From positions 45,472,758 to 45,532,757 of the forward strand of contig OX485805.1 of NCBI GenBank assembly GCA_950295325.1: a DNA stretch of 60,000 bases, written 5' to 3'. This document shows, piece after piece, positions 30,693-45,600 of the stretch (position 1 is its first letter; every line of letters starts with the position of its first letter). This DNA is from Polytrichum commune. Lineage: Eukaryota > Streptophyta > Polytrichopsida > Polytrichales > Polytrichaceae. Under the pieces are notes generated by a model. That model was not told the DNA's origin. It ran no database searches and saw nothing but the letters and a program-made list of their open reading frames with translations. The translations under genes and the position numbers were made by a program.

Positions 30693-33600
30693 TCAGTTAA
30701 TGACTTTCTTCACACAGAATGAAGAGCATGGGGCGGGTGGTAAAACACAAATTAAGTGCGGTCCAGCAGGGTTGTGACTGATGTGTGCTTTGCTAATATT
30801 GGCCAAGCGCAAAGCTGGAGGGTGGACATGGCCAGCGACAAGTGGAACACATGCCATTGAAATTACTAGCTGCGCACCAGGTTGTTGTGGAAGGTATATT
30901 CTACCCTTCTTCCTGCCTGCAATCATCCAACTTTCTTCTCCAATTCGGAGCTCATAAAGCAGTTCCTCAGGATCCTGCAAGTCAAGAAACAAAATTAAGC
31001 ATTTCACCTTCTGTTACAATAACTCATCCCACTGCAAAGGTCCACAAGTTTCATCACACATCACATTAGGCCTTGGTCTGACTAATAAACTACCTATCCC
31101 ATCCTGGGGGCACTCACAAAATCTCTTTTTCTTCTTACTTTCTGTAACAGGTCTTAACAATCAAGTAGTGACTCATCAGTGGACACACAATAAAGTTCAC
31201 TTGCAAAGTCTTTCAAAGAGGGACCAAAATAGGAGTTTGGTGCCTCTTTGAGGAACTCTTCTATCAAGAGCTCGCTAGATATTCCTCATGTACACCAAGG
31301 AAAGCTAGACACTCCTCATATACACAAACTAGTTTGGGCCTGTACCATCTTGAGTTATAGCTGTACATTTACAGATTGATGTACTAGACTATGGGCCCTA
31401 GGACATACCCTAAACCCTAATCCCCGCACCGTCCGCTCAACATGCCACAGATGATGGTTGGGTTTGGAATTTTGGAACATCGACTGTGTCAACACCCATG
31501 CATATCTGCCATTTCAAAGTTTCAAAATGTATACTAGACTACTTTGGGCCCATGCTGGCCCGACCCATTTGTGCTTATGAATCAATGTCTGAAGCCATCC
31601 CTCCACTGTCGATGGCTGGCCAACCCTTTTGGAACTTTAGAATGGTGATTGTGTCAACAACCATGCACCCTCGCTGTTCCAAAGTTCCAAAATATATACC
31701 AAACTAGTTTTGGTCCGTACCATTGTGACCTGGTGCACCAGTGCATGTTCTAGGCCATCCCCGCACTGTCTGTTCAACATGCCACCATCAATGGCTGGAC
31801 CTTCTTTGGAACAACTCGTCAGCACCCATGCACCCTTGCCATTCCCCAAGTTCCCAAATGTGTAGTAGATTGATGACAATCATTTCTAGGTGTGAAATTA
31901 CCTGATCTGTGGAAGGTGAATTATTTTTTGAATTGCTCCCCACTTGTTTTGACTCCACCGGTAGCGCCCGACCCGCCTTGAGTCGCTCAATCCTCCACCG
32001 GAAGACAATTTGATGGCCAACACGAGGGGGCTGTGAAGGCACAGGGAGCATTCCCACAGACACAAGCTGTTCAAGCACCGGCATTTTTAGTATAAAACTG
32101 GTTGAGAAATCCAGTAACTTTTGGTCTTCAGCTTCTGAGCCATTCCAAGATAGAGAGTGTGCCCCATATCTGCGATCTCCAACTATTTTATATTGTACAT
32201 GTAGCACACTCTTCTTTTCAAATTGAGCCAGACTGCTGCCACTTTCACCATCACCTATACAGTGACAGACACCACAATCAGACATCAATTGGTTCTCTAC
32301 AAGAAAATTTTATCCTACTTCATGTTTCCAACTACTTAGCATTTAATTAGATGCAATCTCCCTCAACTGTTATAACTCCCTTTTGGAAGCCAAATCCAAA
32401 TCAGGTCTTCGAATCATACTTTATAATATATCTTTGATATGACATGAACCACCTAGGCCTTTAGGGGTTAGGACACATCACAAAATTTTAACTCCATAAA
32501 AAACGAAGTTACAATACGAGCACCAACAACTTTCAGTATGCCCATGAAAAGAAGAAAACGTGTAGACATATATATATATATATAAAAAATCTAGCTTCAT
32601 CACAGGGTAAATAATGTTTATCTTACCTTCTAAATCAGAGCGAATCACAAATAGCAAAGCTCCTTCGGCTGTTGCGGAAAATGTGAGCGGCAGAAGCCAA
32701 GCTGGACTTGGCCGCCCTTCATTGTTGTCTATGTGAGCGAACCCAGGTTGTAATGACAGACTCGCACTCATAATTACAAGTGATGCTTCCACTTGTGATT
32801 TCAATATCACCTGCCAGAGTTCAAACTTAAAGTTACAACTTTACACATGTTAAGGGACCCAATGTCCATCTAATACCGAATTAAGCTCATAGAGAATATT
32901 TGATGGCTTGTTAGCAATTAGAGAAGATTTTGGGGTTCTCTGTTCTGGATCCCTGGTATCTCTAGCCTCATATTTTCTTGACATCAAATAGGAGAAATGA
33001 AAGTACTGTGCCTGGTAGAAGGATTTCAATTTTTACCTGCAAAAGCAGTGACCCATCTTTGCCTCTACTAACAATTCTGGTCACTGCGTGAAAAGGATTG
33101 GTAAAGTGAAATGATAGTGCTCTGAGGCCCAATCCAACACAAGTCATATTAGTGCCTATGTAAGAAACATCTATTTTAATTTCAAAAGCATAACCACAGA
33201 TTCTAATCTGAGAGTCCAATTCAGAGTGTCCCTAGAAGAGTGTGGGATCTGGTATTCTGAGCCAAGAGAAAATATCTCCTTACTCAAGCCATTGTCAATT
33301 CTAAAAAAATTCAGAAGATGAGGTCTCTGAACCACAACTTGAGAAATTATGAGACCCTAACCCTCTAGACAGTTATGAATCCATCCACTAAACCACAACA
33401 CCAGACTCTCTTTATTCTGCCTACTTCAATATCTGGTTATTTAACCCATAAGCATCTAAAAGGCCCAATTTGGGTCTCTCCATGCACAGCAATGTGTATT
33501 TGAGCTACATACTTTACATTTTTAGCTAGTTGCGTCAAAAGTGATTCTATCTAACATTAACTCATTCTTTAAATCTAAGAGTGCACTTTTCAAGTCGGTT

Positions 33601-36600
33601 GAATACCTTAGTTTTATTGAAGATTACAGTTCAAGTACACAACATGGGTGCCCGTGAGTGCAAATCCATACTTAGTATTTTGTTTTGATCATTGATGTCA
33701 CATAATGAGTATACTTCCATTTCTCCTTGACATAAGATAATGCACTAAATAAATATTCAAACCCGTGAATATATAGAAATTGGGTTTAAGACTCATTTTA
33801 AGATTTGTATACAAGCTATACATTGAGCCCCTTGGTCCTTTAAGAGTAAAGTGTTACCAGCAATCTACAACTATGCATACAAAATAATGCAGTAGTACTA
33901 GTATATCATCATAATCGGACTAAAATAAGTACCTCTCATATAATCGACTTCTTGAGGCACCAAACTCCATCTTCACATTCAATGTTCTCTGACCAACTCT
34001 TGTGCTTGGAATTCCAGCCACACCCACCTGCTCAGGAACTGGGTTTCCATTTTCAAGGCCATCGGTTGAAGGGCTTTCTAGTGCAACTGGTAATGGAACT
34101 ACAGGTGTTGTTCGCATGGGACCTAGAGATGATGTCCTTCTTGTTGGAATTGGCTTAGGAGAGGGAGGAGGTACACCAAAAGGCTGAATTCCTGAAGATG
34201 TGGAAAACTCATCGGGTTCGGGACTGGCAACAATGCAAATCCATACTACTGATGACATAGTACTCGCCCAATCTGGAAGCTCAAGTTTCCCATTTTTCAT
34301 CTGGATAATAGTGGGGCTACTTGATTCCAATAATTCTACAGACTGTTTGTCATTGTCTGTATGGGTATTGTATTCCTTGTAAAGCTCTAGCTGGGCAGAC
34401 TGGTTGGGGTCAAACTGTAACCCCAGTCGTGCAGATATATGGAGAGTAGCTCCCTTTAATGAGTAGTCAAGAGGATTTAAAACTATTCCCACCCATTGCC
34501 TCTCTTTCATTAGCAATCCCCTTGCAACAACGGCTGTGATTTCCAAGAGCGGCCGTGGTTGGAGCACCTGGGCCAAACAGAGGAGTCACAAGAAACAGCA
34601 TGAAAATTTGTTCAAAAGGGCCACAGGTACTAGCCAAAAAAACAAAAAAGAGTGGATGACGCCTATATTTGACAACACTTTTGAAGTGTCATAGTCTTCC
34701 AGTTTTGTGGGATCCCCACCTCTCTGGTGTGAGCTCTATGCAAAATCCATGAAACTATTTCATGTCATGGAAGACTCTATGTAGGTTTTTCCATTCATCC
34801 AACCTCCCTTGGTCCTGAACGCTTTCAAGCTTGAGTGTAAAGTGAAGTGGGACGGTCTTGGCCTTTTCCGGCCAATGAGAGGTTTTAGATTTCAATGGTC
34901 ACAGGCCCTCAAGCTCTAGTGTAAAGTGCCCCTAATTAGTCCTACAAACAGATGATGAATGAAATATCTACTCTGCAGATGTATATATTTAGCAAATATC
35001 TGCAGAAAATAGTGTAGCAAAGTCAATTGTCAAATTTGAGACTGGGGTAGTGATTCATACTAGAACTGCAAAACTCTCACCTCTAGCACTGGACGAAGGG
35101 GTTTATCAGAGCTGAGAAAGTCGTCACTTTCGGGGGAACCGCCTTTGAAACTTGTGGCACTGGTGCTGCAGTAGGTGTGGGATTGCATGCGAACATGCCC
35201 CATATGACCTGTGAACACTCCTAACACATATGACCCAGGTCTTTGTGGAGGAATTGAAAGGGAAACCATATTTTTCCCAGGCTTCAACAAAACTGGGGAT
35301 TGGACACTCTTCACCACCTGAAACAACAAAATAAATACAATTGTGGATCAAACACAAGTTTTCTAATAGTACACTGATTGTGGTAAATAGTGTGAGCAGA
35401 TGTATATTGTGATATACAGTGGGCAGCCCTATTGTGTGGCCCATGCAGGATAATAGTGTCGAACCCTAGATACACTTGCCATGCCCCTTCTGTGATATAT
35501 CCACCTCCTTCCCCCAGGTTGGAAGTCTTTCAATGCACACTATTTTCTTTTCAATACAAATGTTGTAGCCTACAAGTGTGAACCTTTGATGTTGAAAGTT
35601 ATGAGTTTGCAAATAGTGTGCACCCACAATATTATCCCCAACATTTAGTGTGGAAATAAGCTCAATAGTGTGGCCCATAGTATATACCTTTATCAGTATA
35701 GTGTGTATTCTTAATAGTAAAGTCCTTCAAAGAGGGACCAAGAGAGGGACCCAACCTTTTTGGTCCCCCCTTTGAGGAACTTTGCAAATAACTCTATCAA
35801 AAGAACAGATAGACAAGGAGTGGATAGAAGAAAACCACACTGGTTTAAATTCTAGAAAATAAGAGGAATCATTTTTAGGTGTCCCTGTTACTACACAAAT
35901 GGCCAAATTCCACCAAGGAAAGGAGATGCCAGAAAAAGAAAGGAGTGGGGGACTAGGTAGAAGTAGGAAAACCCCACCTGTGCTCCTTCATCAGCACTGA
36001 AAGTTGCCATAAGTGTCAAGCTCAAAGACTCCAAAGACACGCCGTCCACAAACCCGCTCCAAACAACAACCTCCAAAATACCAGGATCACTGTCACAAAG
36101 CTCTAGAGGGGCACCCCCCTTGGCAGCAAATGTGATGAGAGCTGAAACATCCAATGACATTGGAACTTTCAGCACGTTGTGGGCTAAATTTACAATCTCG
36201 TCTTCAAGAGAATGTCGGTCTTCAGTAGGGACGAGGAAAGAATCGAGTGAGAGAAGCTTGATACAAGAGACAAGGTAGCCTGACCAGTCGTGAAGCTGTC
36301 TTTGGCAATTCATTAGACGAGGTAGGACCTCGGCAAGTAGTGCGTTCCACCGTTCACTTGCATATAGTGCACACACCTGAAAAAGCAACCCACATCAAAA
36401 ATGTGAAGAATAAATTATCAGACATTGAATAAGGTAGTAGACATGTCTTATTAAACACCTACTTTTGGGTGTAGATTGGTTTGATATTAAAGTTATCCTT
36501 CAACTCAATGGGACTTTTAGTCAGGAGTTGATTGTTTTCCATACAACACTTTCCATGTTTGGTAAATTTTGGTGCATGCTTGGAGTTAGTGTGGAGGTTT

Positions 36601-39600
36601 GAATGAAGAATATTCTATATCGGTTCATTGAGGGTCAAACTCATTTTGGTGGCCAAGAGGTGCTAAAATGAGTTTGGCCCTCAATGAACCAAAATAGGTT
36701 GTTCTTTACTTAAATTCAAATACTACCTCCAAGCATGCACCGCAAGTAGAATGTAATTATTGATTTTGTATGCAAAACTATCAATGTCAGATTATAGGAG
36801 ACCAACTCCCGATAGAAACTCCCATAACTCTATGCCTGGTTGAAGGACCTTCCCATTTGTGAGCTTTGTAACAGGGGGTATAGAGGAAATTTTTTTAAAG
36901 CTTTGAACCTTCATGAGGATGTCCTCACCCATGGATCTAAAAGAGTATTTTGGACCATAGTGGCCGGTTTGCTCCATGGAAGTTGGCCTATTGAGTTGAA
37001 GTCTGTCTCTTCAATATAACATAGATGCCTCATAACCTTGATTGACAACAAGAAATGACACACAATGGCCACAACACAAAATAATTCAAGAGCACAGAGT
37101 AGTTGTCAAGCACATTGGTTAGTACAAAGATAATTGTAACCTTTTCATAGAGTTTGGCAGCTGCATCCAATGCACCACGGCGGTAAAACACAGCTGCAAC
37201 CTCCCCATCCAAGATAACTCCATGTCTTTTTCGCCAGGACCGGTGGAAATTGTCAGCTGTGGCTCTTGTAAGGTCCAGGTAAAACTCCTGACCATGATAC
37301 ACACATGTAATTGTGAAGAAGGATAAAAATGAAAGTAAAATCAGAGATACAACTTTAGTGATCCTGAGTTATCTTGTACGACAAAAAGAGCAGGAGACCT
37401 GATAGGTAAGCTCATTTTTATACGGAATTAGAAACTTGAGTTTGGTACAATGTCCAAATTTTTAATCACACCTCAAAGTCTTCAGGTGAAGAAAGAGACT
37501 TGCGAAGTTGCTCATCCGTGATACTGCTCAAAAGTGCATGTTCTGCAGCTGCTTGAATTTCTGACAGGTTCATAGGTCGGTCAACTTTTAAAGATGAAAT
37601 AGAACTGTCTGTCATTTCTTCACCCTGAGATGATGCGGGTTCCAGATCAGGTGTACCATCTGCAGCTGGGCTGCCATTGATTCCCACATTAGAACCCACA
37701 AATATGGCTTGTGAATTTTTTTGTCAGACAGACAGTTCATGGCTGTAGATGTCTAAATAAGAAGCTTCATAAGTACACTATACATCTGATTCAGCGCGGG
37801 TCATAATATCCATCAACCCACAAAAATGCACATTTGACTAATTATCATGGGGCGGATTTTTTCACTAATGTTTATTATCATGGGCCACATGATTTATCAT
37901 GAATGTACAGGAACCTTTAAAGGACATAAGGGATCAACGTACGAAAATACACACAATTTCTATGAGCCCCACCAAGTCTTAAAATCAGGTGTTCTATATT
38001 TAGGGAATTTAACAATTTATTTAGTACATCATCTTATGTCAAGGATGGCACACTCATATGTGACACTCATTATGCACTCAAGGGCACTCAGGCTATGTAT
38101 TTGAACCTTAATCTTCAATACCATTAAGGTATTCAACTGATTTGAAAAGTTCACTTAAAGAGTAAGTTGATTTAAATAGGACCACTTTGACACAATCAAC
38201 TAAAGATGGAAGCATGTAGGTTTAATACATGTTTATGTGCATGAAGAGGCCCAGATTGGGTCATTTAGATGCTTAAAGATTGATGTGGATCTATAAATTA
38301 TGACAAGTGGCATAGACAACATGGCAGGTGGCCCTAAGACAAGTGACAAGGACTGCCAAAAAGGATGTCTTGTTCTACACAAAAGTAATGCAAGGTTATT
38401 CATTGATTTCCTACCTTGCTTTGGTGTCGTAGGCAATGTTCATGTTCACTAGCTCAGATAAGTTGCCAGCTGAAAGTGACCCTCTACGACGGTTCACCGC
38501 TCGAGTTAAAACATTTGGAGAAAGTGAAAGTTGCTTTTTCAACACCGGTGCACCTTGTGACTTCTCCTGCTTTGTAGCCTGTTATGGTTATAGAAAACAA
38601 AGACTAAGAACATTAAGAACCTCATATTACAAAGTTGGGAGTTAATTGTTTTGCATACAACACCTTCCATGTTTGGAAGTTTTCGGTGCATGATTGGAGA
38701 ACATTCTAGATCAGTGAAGTGAGGATCAAAATCAATTTGGCATGCCAAAAAGGTCCTGAATTAAGTTTGGCCCTCAATGAACCGATATAGATTGCTCTTT
38801 ATTCAGATTCAAACACTACCTCTGAGCATGCAGCACATGTGGAAAGAAATTATTGATCTCATTTGCAAAGCAACCTATGAAAAATCATAGGGCACCAACT
38901 CTAGACAAATGTCCCACTGACTTCAAGGATACCTCTACCATATATTGTAAATTCAGACTCCCACATCACCACACCATTCCACTTTTTAAAAGTTCAAATC
39001 TCATCAACTATATCCACAATTGTACCTGTTCTTTGGCAAGGATGAGAGAGGAAGCATCAGGTGGAACTGATGGCCATTCAGCTGGCCTTGGCCATGGCAG
39101 CATGCTTAATGCTGCACTGCAAAAATTCCACCAAGGGACACTTAAAATTTAGACTCTCTAGTGGACAAACCTCCAGAAATTTTTATAAGTGTTGGAGGGG
39201 GCACTTCAAACTCTAACCTGGAAATCTTCTAAACCAAGTTGATCCAGATCAATATCCAGAATAAGCAGTACTAGACTACTAGTATCCCATCAAACTTATA
39301 TCTGGTCTATAGTATTACTTTCGTCAGAAAAATGTTAAACACAAGACGCTATGAATTTTGGATTAATACAGAAGATGTACTTGGTGCAGAAATGTGAACA
39401 AACAAAACCCATAAAGAGCAAGCTGATAGCAGTTAGTAGAAATATATTTTATAACCAGGGTCGGATTCAAGTAATAATACCTGTTGCAGGGACTTCTTTC
39501 TATGCTCTTGCCATACCCAATCAGGTCAGCCAACCTCATCAACTGCAAGGTAGAACCACGACAATTACAAGCATATTCTATAAGAACTATCCAGTCTCTT

Positions 39601-42600
39601 TGTCGAAGTAGATAGAGAAAAATTTGCAAAACGCTGAAAGTCCTCTCAAGCATAAGAAAAAAATATAAACCTGCAGCCACTGAGGGCCACTTTACACAAT
39701 GGCCAAGGGCCCTGAACGTGAAATTGCGAGGGCCCTTGGAGCTCATCCAAAGGCCATACCATGGAAAATTAAAATTGAATTATTTGTGGTCACAGGCTGT
39801 CAAGCATAATGTACAGACATATGAGACAGGACTCTCAACTGAATGCTATTTCATTACCATCCTACTGATGTGGCCCCTTCTACACAATATGTTATACTAA
39901 ATCAAGGGTTGTTTTGTGTTAGACCCACCTCTTTGAGGTGGACTTCACACAAAATCCAGTAGTGTACCATGTAGGACTCCATGTAGGTTTTTCTACCATT
40001 CAAACATCCTTGGTCCCTTAGGCCCTCAAGCTCTAGTTTCAAGTGAAGTGAGACGCCCTCAGCATTTTCCACCAATGAGAGATTTTATATGTCCATGGTC
40101 ATGGGCCTTCAAGCTCTAGTGTTAAGTGCCCCTGAGACCTTGGCCAACTGACAGTCAAAACTTAGTCATCATTGTCATACTTCATGCTTGGAATGATGGA
40201 AGTTCTGAAAACTTAGTGGTGAGCTTACTTTTGTCCGAGCATAAAAATACAAGTCAGCCTGGAGCCTATAAAAATCTTTCTCCATATCTGGCCCCACAGT
40301 TCTCCATGTGAACCGTTGAGCTGTTGCTTTAACAAGTGTAAGGCAGGCTGTCACCACCCACACTTCCCGTAGACAAAATGGCAAGTATTTCTGTCCACAA
40401 GCAAATAGGTCATTAGGTAAGAAAATTAAATATGAAGTGGGTTCTTGACAGGAGAAATGTTGAAATAACATGCATAATTGTCATTGAAAAGAAATTTCAT
40501 TGAGTTCAACAACCAATACGACCCAGTCCACAAACGGTGGAATGACGAAAAGAGAGGGACATCCCAAGTCACCCAGGAATTGCTCCTTCATGTCCATCAA
40601 ATTACTTTTCTAGAAATCTGGAATAATTATCAAATGGGATTTTTCGGTCACTGATGAAGATGGTATATTCACAGTAAGAAAAAGGGGCCATGGTGGAATT
40701 GATAGATGCTATGGACTTGGAAAATAAAGTGAGACATAGTAGAAAAAATAACAAAGTGTCAGCATTCGGATTCAAGGTAACCTAGGTTGAAAAAGTAGGA
40801 GATGATGAAGTACCTCATGCTGAGTGAGTGTTTTGGAGAAATTCATGATGAAAGCATGGCCTCTTGCCGCCACTTCTGCTGGCCGGTTCAAACTGAACAA
40901 AAGCTGTGACCATTCATTATATTAGTAAGCCCTTCAAAGATAAAGCTTGTAGGGCAAAATAACCTAACTAAAACCAGTAACCTTGAATGTGGTGCTAGCA
41001 ATCGTTGTGAAGTTAGATAATGGCCAGAGTTTTTGAGTAGTTCTGTTCTGTGTTTTGATTTCAAGCATGAAACCCTTGCACATCATCTCTTAGATAAGAG
41101 CAATGAACTCAAAATATAAGCAATTGAGGTGAAAAGATGGCAATCAGATACATGGGCCTAATGTGGTCACTCTTCTTAATTTGACACCTATATTTGAATG
41201 GTATATGGAAAAACTTGTGTTTAAGAATGGACACTAAAAAAGAGACACGTGCTACAATGAAATTGGACTATGTACTCAAAGAAAAAATACACCATTCTAG
41301 ATTGAATGGTAAAGATCACAATTGGGAAAGTCTATATGATCGTTTAAAGAGACAGAATCTTTACTTTGACCTCTTATGATTTTTGCATCTTGTGAAACAG
41401 AAATGATAGCATTTAATACCTGGGCTTGGCGAGAGAACAGGTACTGACGAAAATCAAATTCTTGTACAACTCCATCATGAACAAACTGGGTAAAGGGCTT
41501 GCGGGTGCCATCCAATAGGGAAGCATAATTGTCCCCTGGATCTGTTCCTCCAAATTCCTTTCCTTTAACATTTGGTGCATACACTGCACAAATTAAATTG
41601 TATAGAAAAAATGTCAAGCTTAGAACTGAGAGATCAAAAGTATAAAAAGACATAAATACTTACACTGTTTAAATAATGTTGGACTATTATACCCTAGCTT
41701 TGATACCATTCAGGTACATATAGTGAGGATTATACATTTTTTGAAACCGGTAAGATCACATACTTGAGTAAATTTTTGTTATTTAAAAATTTCAGGTCAA
41801 TGTATCATGCAAGAACTTTGATAGCTATGTAAAATTATCCTAACAATACTATATTATTGATATAGTACTCACATAAATAATTACTTGGGTATACAAAGTT
41901 CCTCTCATCTTGTTATATCCACCAAGTACCAATATTTTACTGGTATTGAAACTTCAATACCGGTCAGGTAGGTTCATTGATACCATTATTGATATTGAAT
42001 ATTGATGGTATGCATCCACCTAATTACCAGTCCAGCATTGATTCAAAGCCTGCCCAACTGAACTGGATTTCTTTTCTGTTCTGTTCTGTGTTCAACTTGA
42101 ACCCACGGAAAGAGAGGTGAGAAATACAGGAGTGAAAAGGAAAAACTTCAAAACTTCAGAACTTAAAATGCCTTTCTGACCACCACAAACTCCCACAAAC
42201 TTAAGTTTCTATTAATGTTGACAGATTGAGCATAACAATGAAATGGGACATCTGAAATAATCAGTAAGATACAGCACTTTTCAGCCATACATTGAGTTTT
42301 GGCAAAGTCTGTGATATTACCAATCTCCAAGTAGATCTGCTCCAGTTCATCGTATTCACGAAGCGCATCTTCTTGCAAGGATGCCATCTCAAACATAAAT
42401 GCCAAACTTTCCTGCCAGCAGATATATCGCAATCAATGAAAAAAATATTTGTATCAAGAAATCACACATGGATCCTTTAACGAACATCATGAACATCTGT
42501 ACAAGGCACCTTTCAAGGCAAGGTGCTTGAAGTTGTCCCTCCGATCATAACTGCCTCTACTTTTGGGTGCCCACTTTTTCTAGCAACTGGAAAACGCAAG

Positions 42601-45600
42601 TAAATGTATATAAAAACTTTCTTCCATGTAAGTGCACTTGAATTTTGTAAAATAGCTAATTTTTACCTATGAACCCACTTCTCCAAACTTATTAAACACA
42701 TGATAAGTAGAAGATCATTAACATATCCAAATTGAGGTTGTAGCCATTTTCCTAACAATTTTCAGAGCTCATATGAATATCTTATTTATTATCAATGTAA
42801 ATATTCGTCCTTCTAAAATGATCATACAGATTCCCCCCCAATTATGTTGTTGACTATTGAACCTAGAATAGCTAATAAAATTTTATGCACATTGTCCAAT
42901 CTCTTTCAAACACATAATGTCTTTTGGTGTTTGTTCTTATATCCACACCTAACGACACCCCAGTCAAATAAGTGCGTCCAATTAAGCTAGATAACCGAAT
43001 TAGGCCCACTTACCTTAGTCCAGACAATCTCACAGAGGAATCTTACATAAACGGCTATGAAGGAAAAGTCAGATGAAATACCTTGACAATAAGGAAATTG
43101 CAAAAGCTCCATGTGGGCAAAAAACGATTGTCACTGAGTTTTCGGACCTCCTCCTCATAGTATTGCACACGCCTATCAAGGGTGTTTCGTATGCATTCCA
43201 CAATTTTACTCTCCAAGTCCTCCCAGGCTGCCACGTCAGCTCCATGCATATCAAGTTTGCAGCACCTGGTAAAGTAACACAGCCAAAAATGTCACACAAA
43301 GGGAATTTTGTACCAATTAACATGCTTTTCTCTACCATATATTTCACACTTGCATGATTAGAGTAAGGTATGTGAACCTTATGTGGTAACTCTTTTTAAT
43401 TGAACACCTAAATTTGAGTGATACTGTATATGGCAAGGCTTATTGTTAAGAATGGACATAAAAACCACGTGTCACAATGATGTTGGACCATGTGCTCAAA
43501 AATATACACCATTCTAGGTTCAATAGTGAACATTACAATTGGGAGGGTCTATGTGATTGTTTAAAGAGAAAAATAATCTTTACTTTGACCTCTTATAATG
43601 TTTTCTAATGTTTGACTCTTTTTAATTGAACACCTAAATTTGAGTGATACTGTATATGGCAAGGCTTATTGTTAAGAATGGACATAAAAACCACGTGTCA
43701 CAATGACGTTGGACCATGTGCTCAAAAATATACACAATTCTAGGTTCAATAGTGAACATTACAATTGGGAGGGTCTATGTGATTGTTTAAAGAGAAAAAT
43801 AATCTTTACTTTGACCTCTTCTAATGTTTGCATCTTGACGTGGATTTGGAACTTGAAATGACAATCATCGTGATTCATAGCAATTGCTTACTGGATGAGG
43901 AAATTCTTGATCTGATCCAACAGCCAAAATTGTCTGTGGAGTTGGAAGTGCCCACAAGAGAGCCACATTACCTTAGCGCTCTCATTGCAACGTCCCACTT
44001 ACACCAACACGGGACATAGTGCAACCCACAGTATTTCCAAAGGATTTGTACTATTATGAAGCCTTAGTGACACTTTCCAATCCAAACATAGTTATGATGT
44101 ATAGGGGATGCTCACACTTTTGAGGTACTCTTGATTTGTGATTTATTGGTCACAAATAGATTTGAAACATACCTCTCTCTTCGTTTAGAGCTGAAGTCAC
44201 CCTCCAGCTTGGAGTAAACTCGCTTTATGAGTTTGTTGGTACTGTCTGCCACTGACTTGAGGACAAATACAATAAACCATTCGCGATCTTCATTTTGAAC
44301 TATTGTTTTCAGACGAGGTTTCAGAAGATTCTTGTATTCATCAAGATCCTGCATACTCATACATGATAAAAAAAAGATCAAAACAAACCCAATTGATTGT
44401 TACAAAGTATCGATCAAGAAAATGTAGTAGTTTTTTTAAAAGATGAAAAGTAGACAAATAGACACCAAAATGGACAGTTCCCCAGGTCACAAAATAAAAA
44501 GGAATGCAGGTGATGTACAGTAAAGTACATACACCCAAACCAACATGGAACCTGAAACCATCAACACTATGTGCCACAACCATACATTTGGAGGCTTGAA
44601 ATGTATGATAATGGTACACAGTGTTGGGTATGACTATGTGTTGAATTTGGATTTGCCTACCTTACAAAAATTTTGACCACGAAGAGTAAAAATGTGAAGG
44701 GATAATAATTATAATTATAAGGGATACCTCGCATGTGACCAACACAATGGTGGCATATGGATGTCGAAACCAAAAAGGTAGATTCAATTGTTCTGTCGGA
44801 AGCCGGGCTCGTAGCCGAGCATCGGTTGTGAGAATGTATTCAACTGGCAGCTTCTCAACAACAACCTGATTCCTTGCCTTGTTGTTTAAAAGAGCACGTT
44901 TGTAAGGAGAGCGCGCTTCAAACTGCTCTTTCAAAGCTGGCCACAGTTGGTTCACATCCTCAACTGCAATTTGCAATATGTTAACACAATTAAGATGATG
45001 CCCAACCTCATCCACTTAAGCTAAGAGGACAGACCACATAGGACTTTAAATATTCCCATTACCTTACTCTCAAAATGAGATAAATCTAATTTCTCACAAG
45101 TATTAATGCAGGATAATGTATCAAATTTTATTTCTGCAGGTTGTGCTGAACAGTTACATCTTTGCGAATAAGTCTGACTTACCTCTATACCAAATTTGCA
45201 ATATAATGAGATCACTTGTAGACATTTGAGTTATCCTTAAAGTCTCTCCAAAAAGCATGTTTTGTTGGAGTTTTGCCCCACATTTGACAATTTATAATGT
45301 TTAAGGAATGTTCAAGTGGTATCGGAACCCCAATTGTGGTGAAATAAATGGGAGGCATTTGACTCTGGCCACAAGACAGCTATGTAAAATGAATTTCATG
45401 GAAAAATTTGGAAGGAACCTAAAATGGTGCTCTTGCAAGTTTGCCAAGGAGTTTGTTGTTATATAAGCACCTCTTGACCACAGTCAAACACCTCCGCTTG
45501 AAATCACCAAAATTGGGGGTTCCGATAACATTTGACATTCGTTAAACATTATACATTGTCAAAAGTGGGGTGAAACTCCCTGCCAAAAACTAAGTTTTTG

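Noticed and set aside
30842-31069. Plus-strand frame opposite the TRAPPC10 last exon
   Set aside because: Shadow of the conserved C-terminal TRAPPC10 domain on the other strand.
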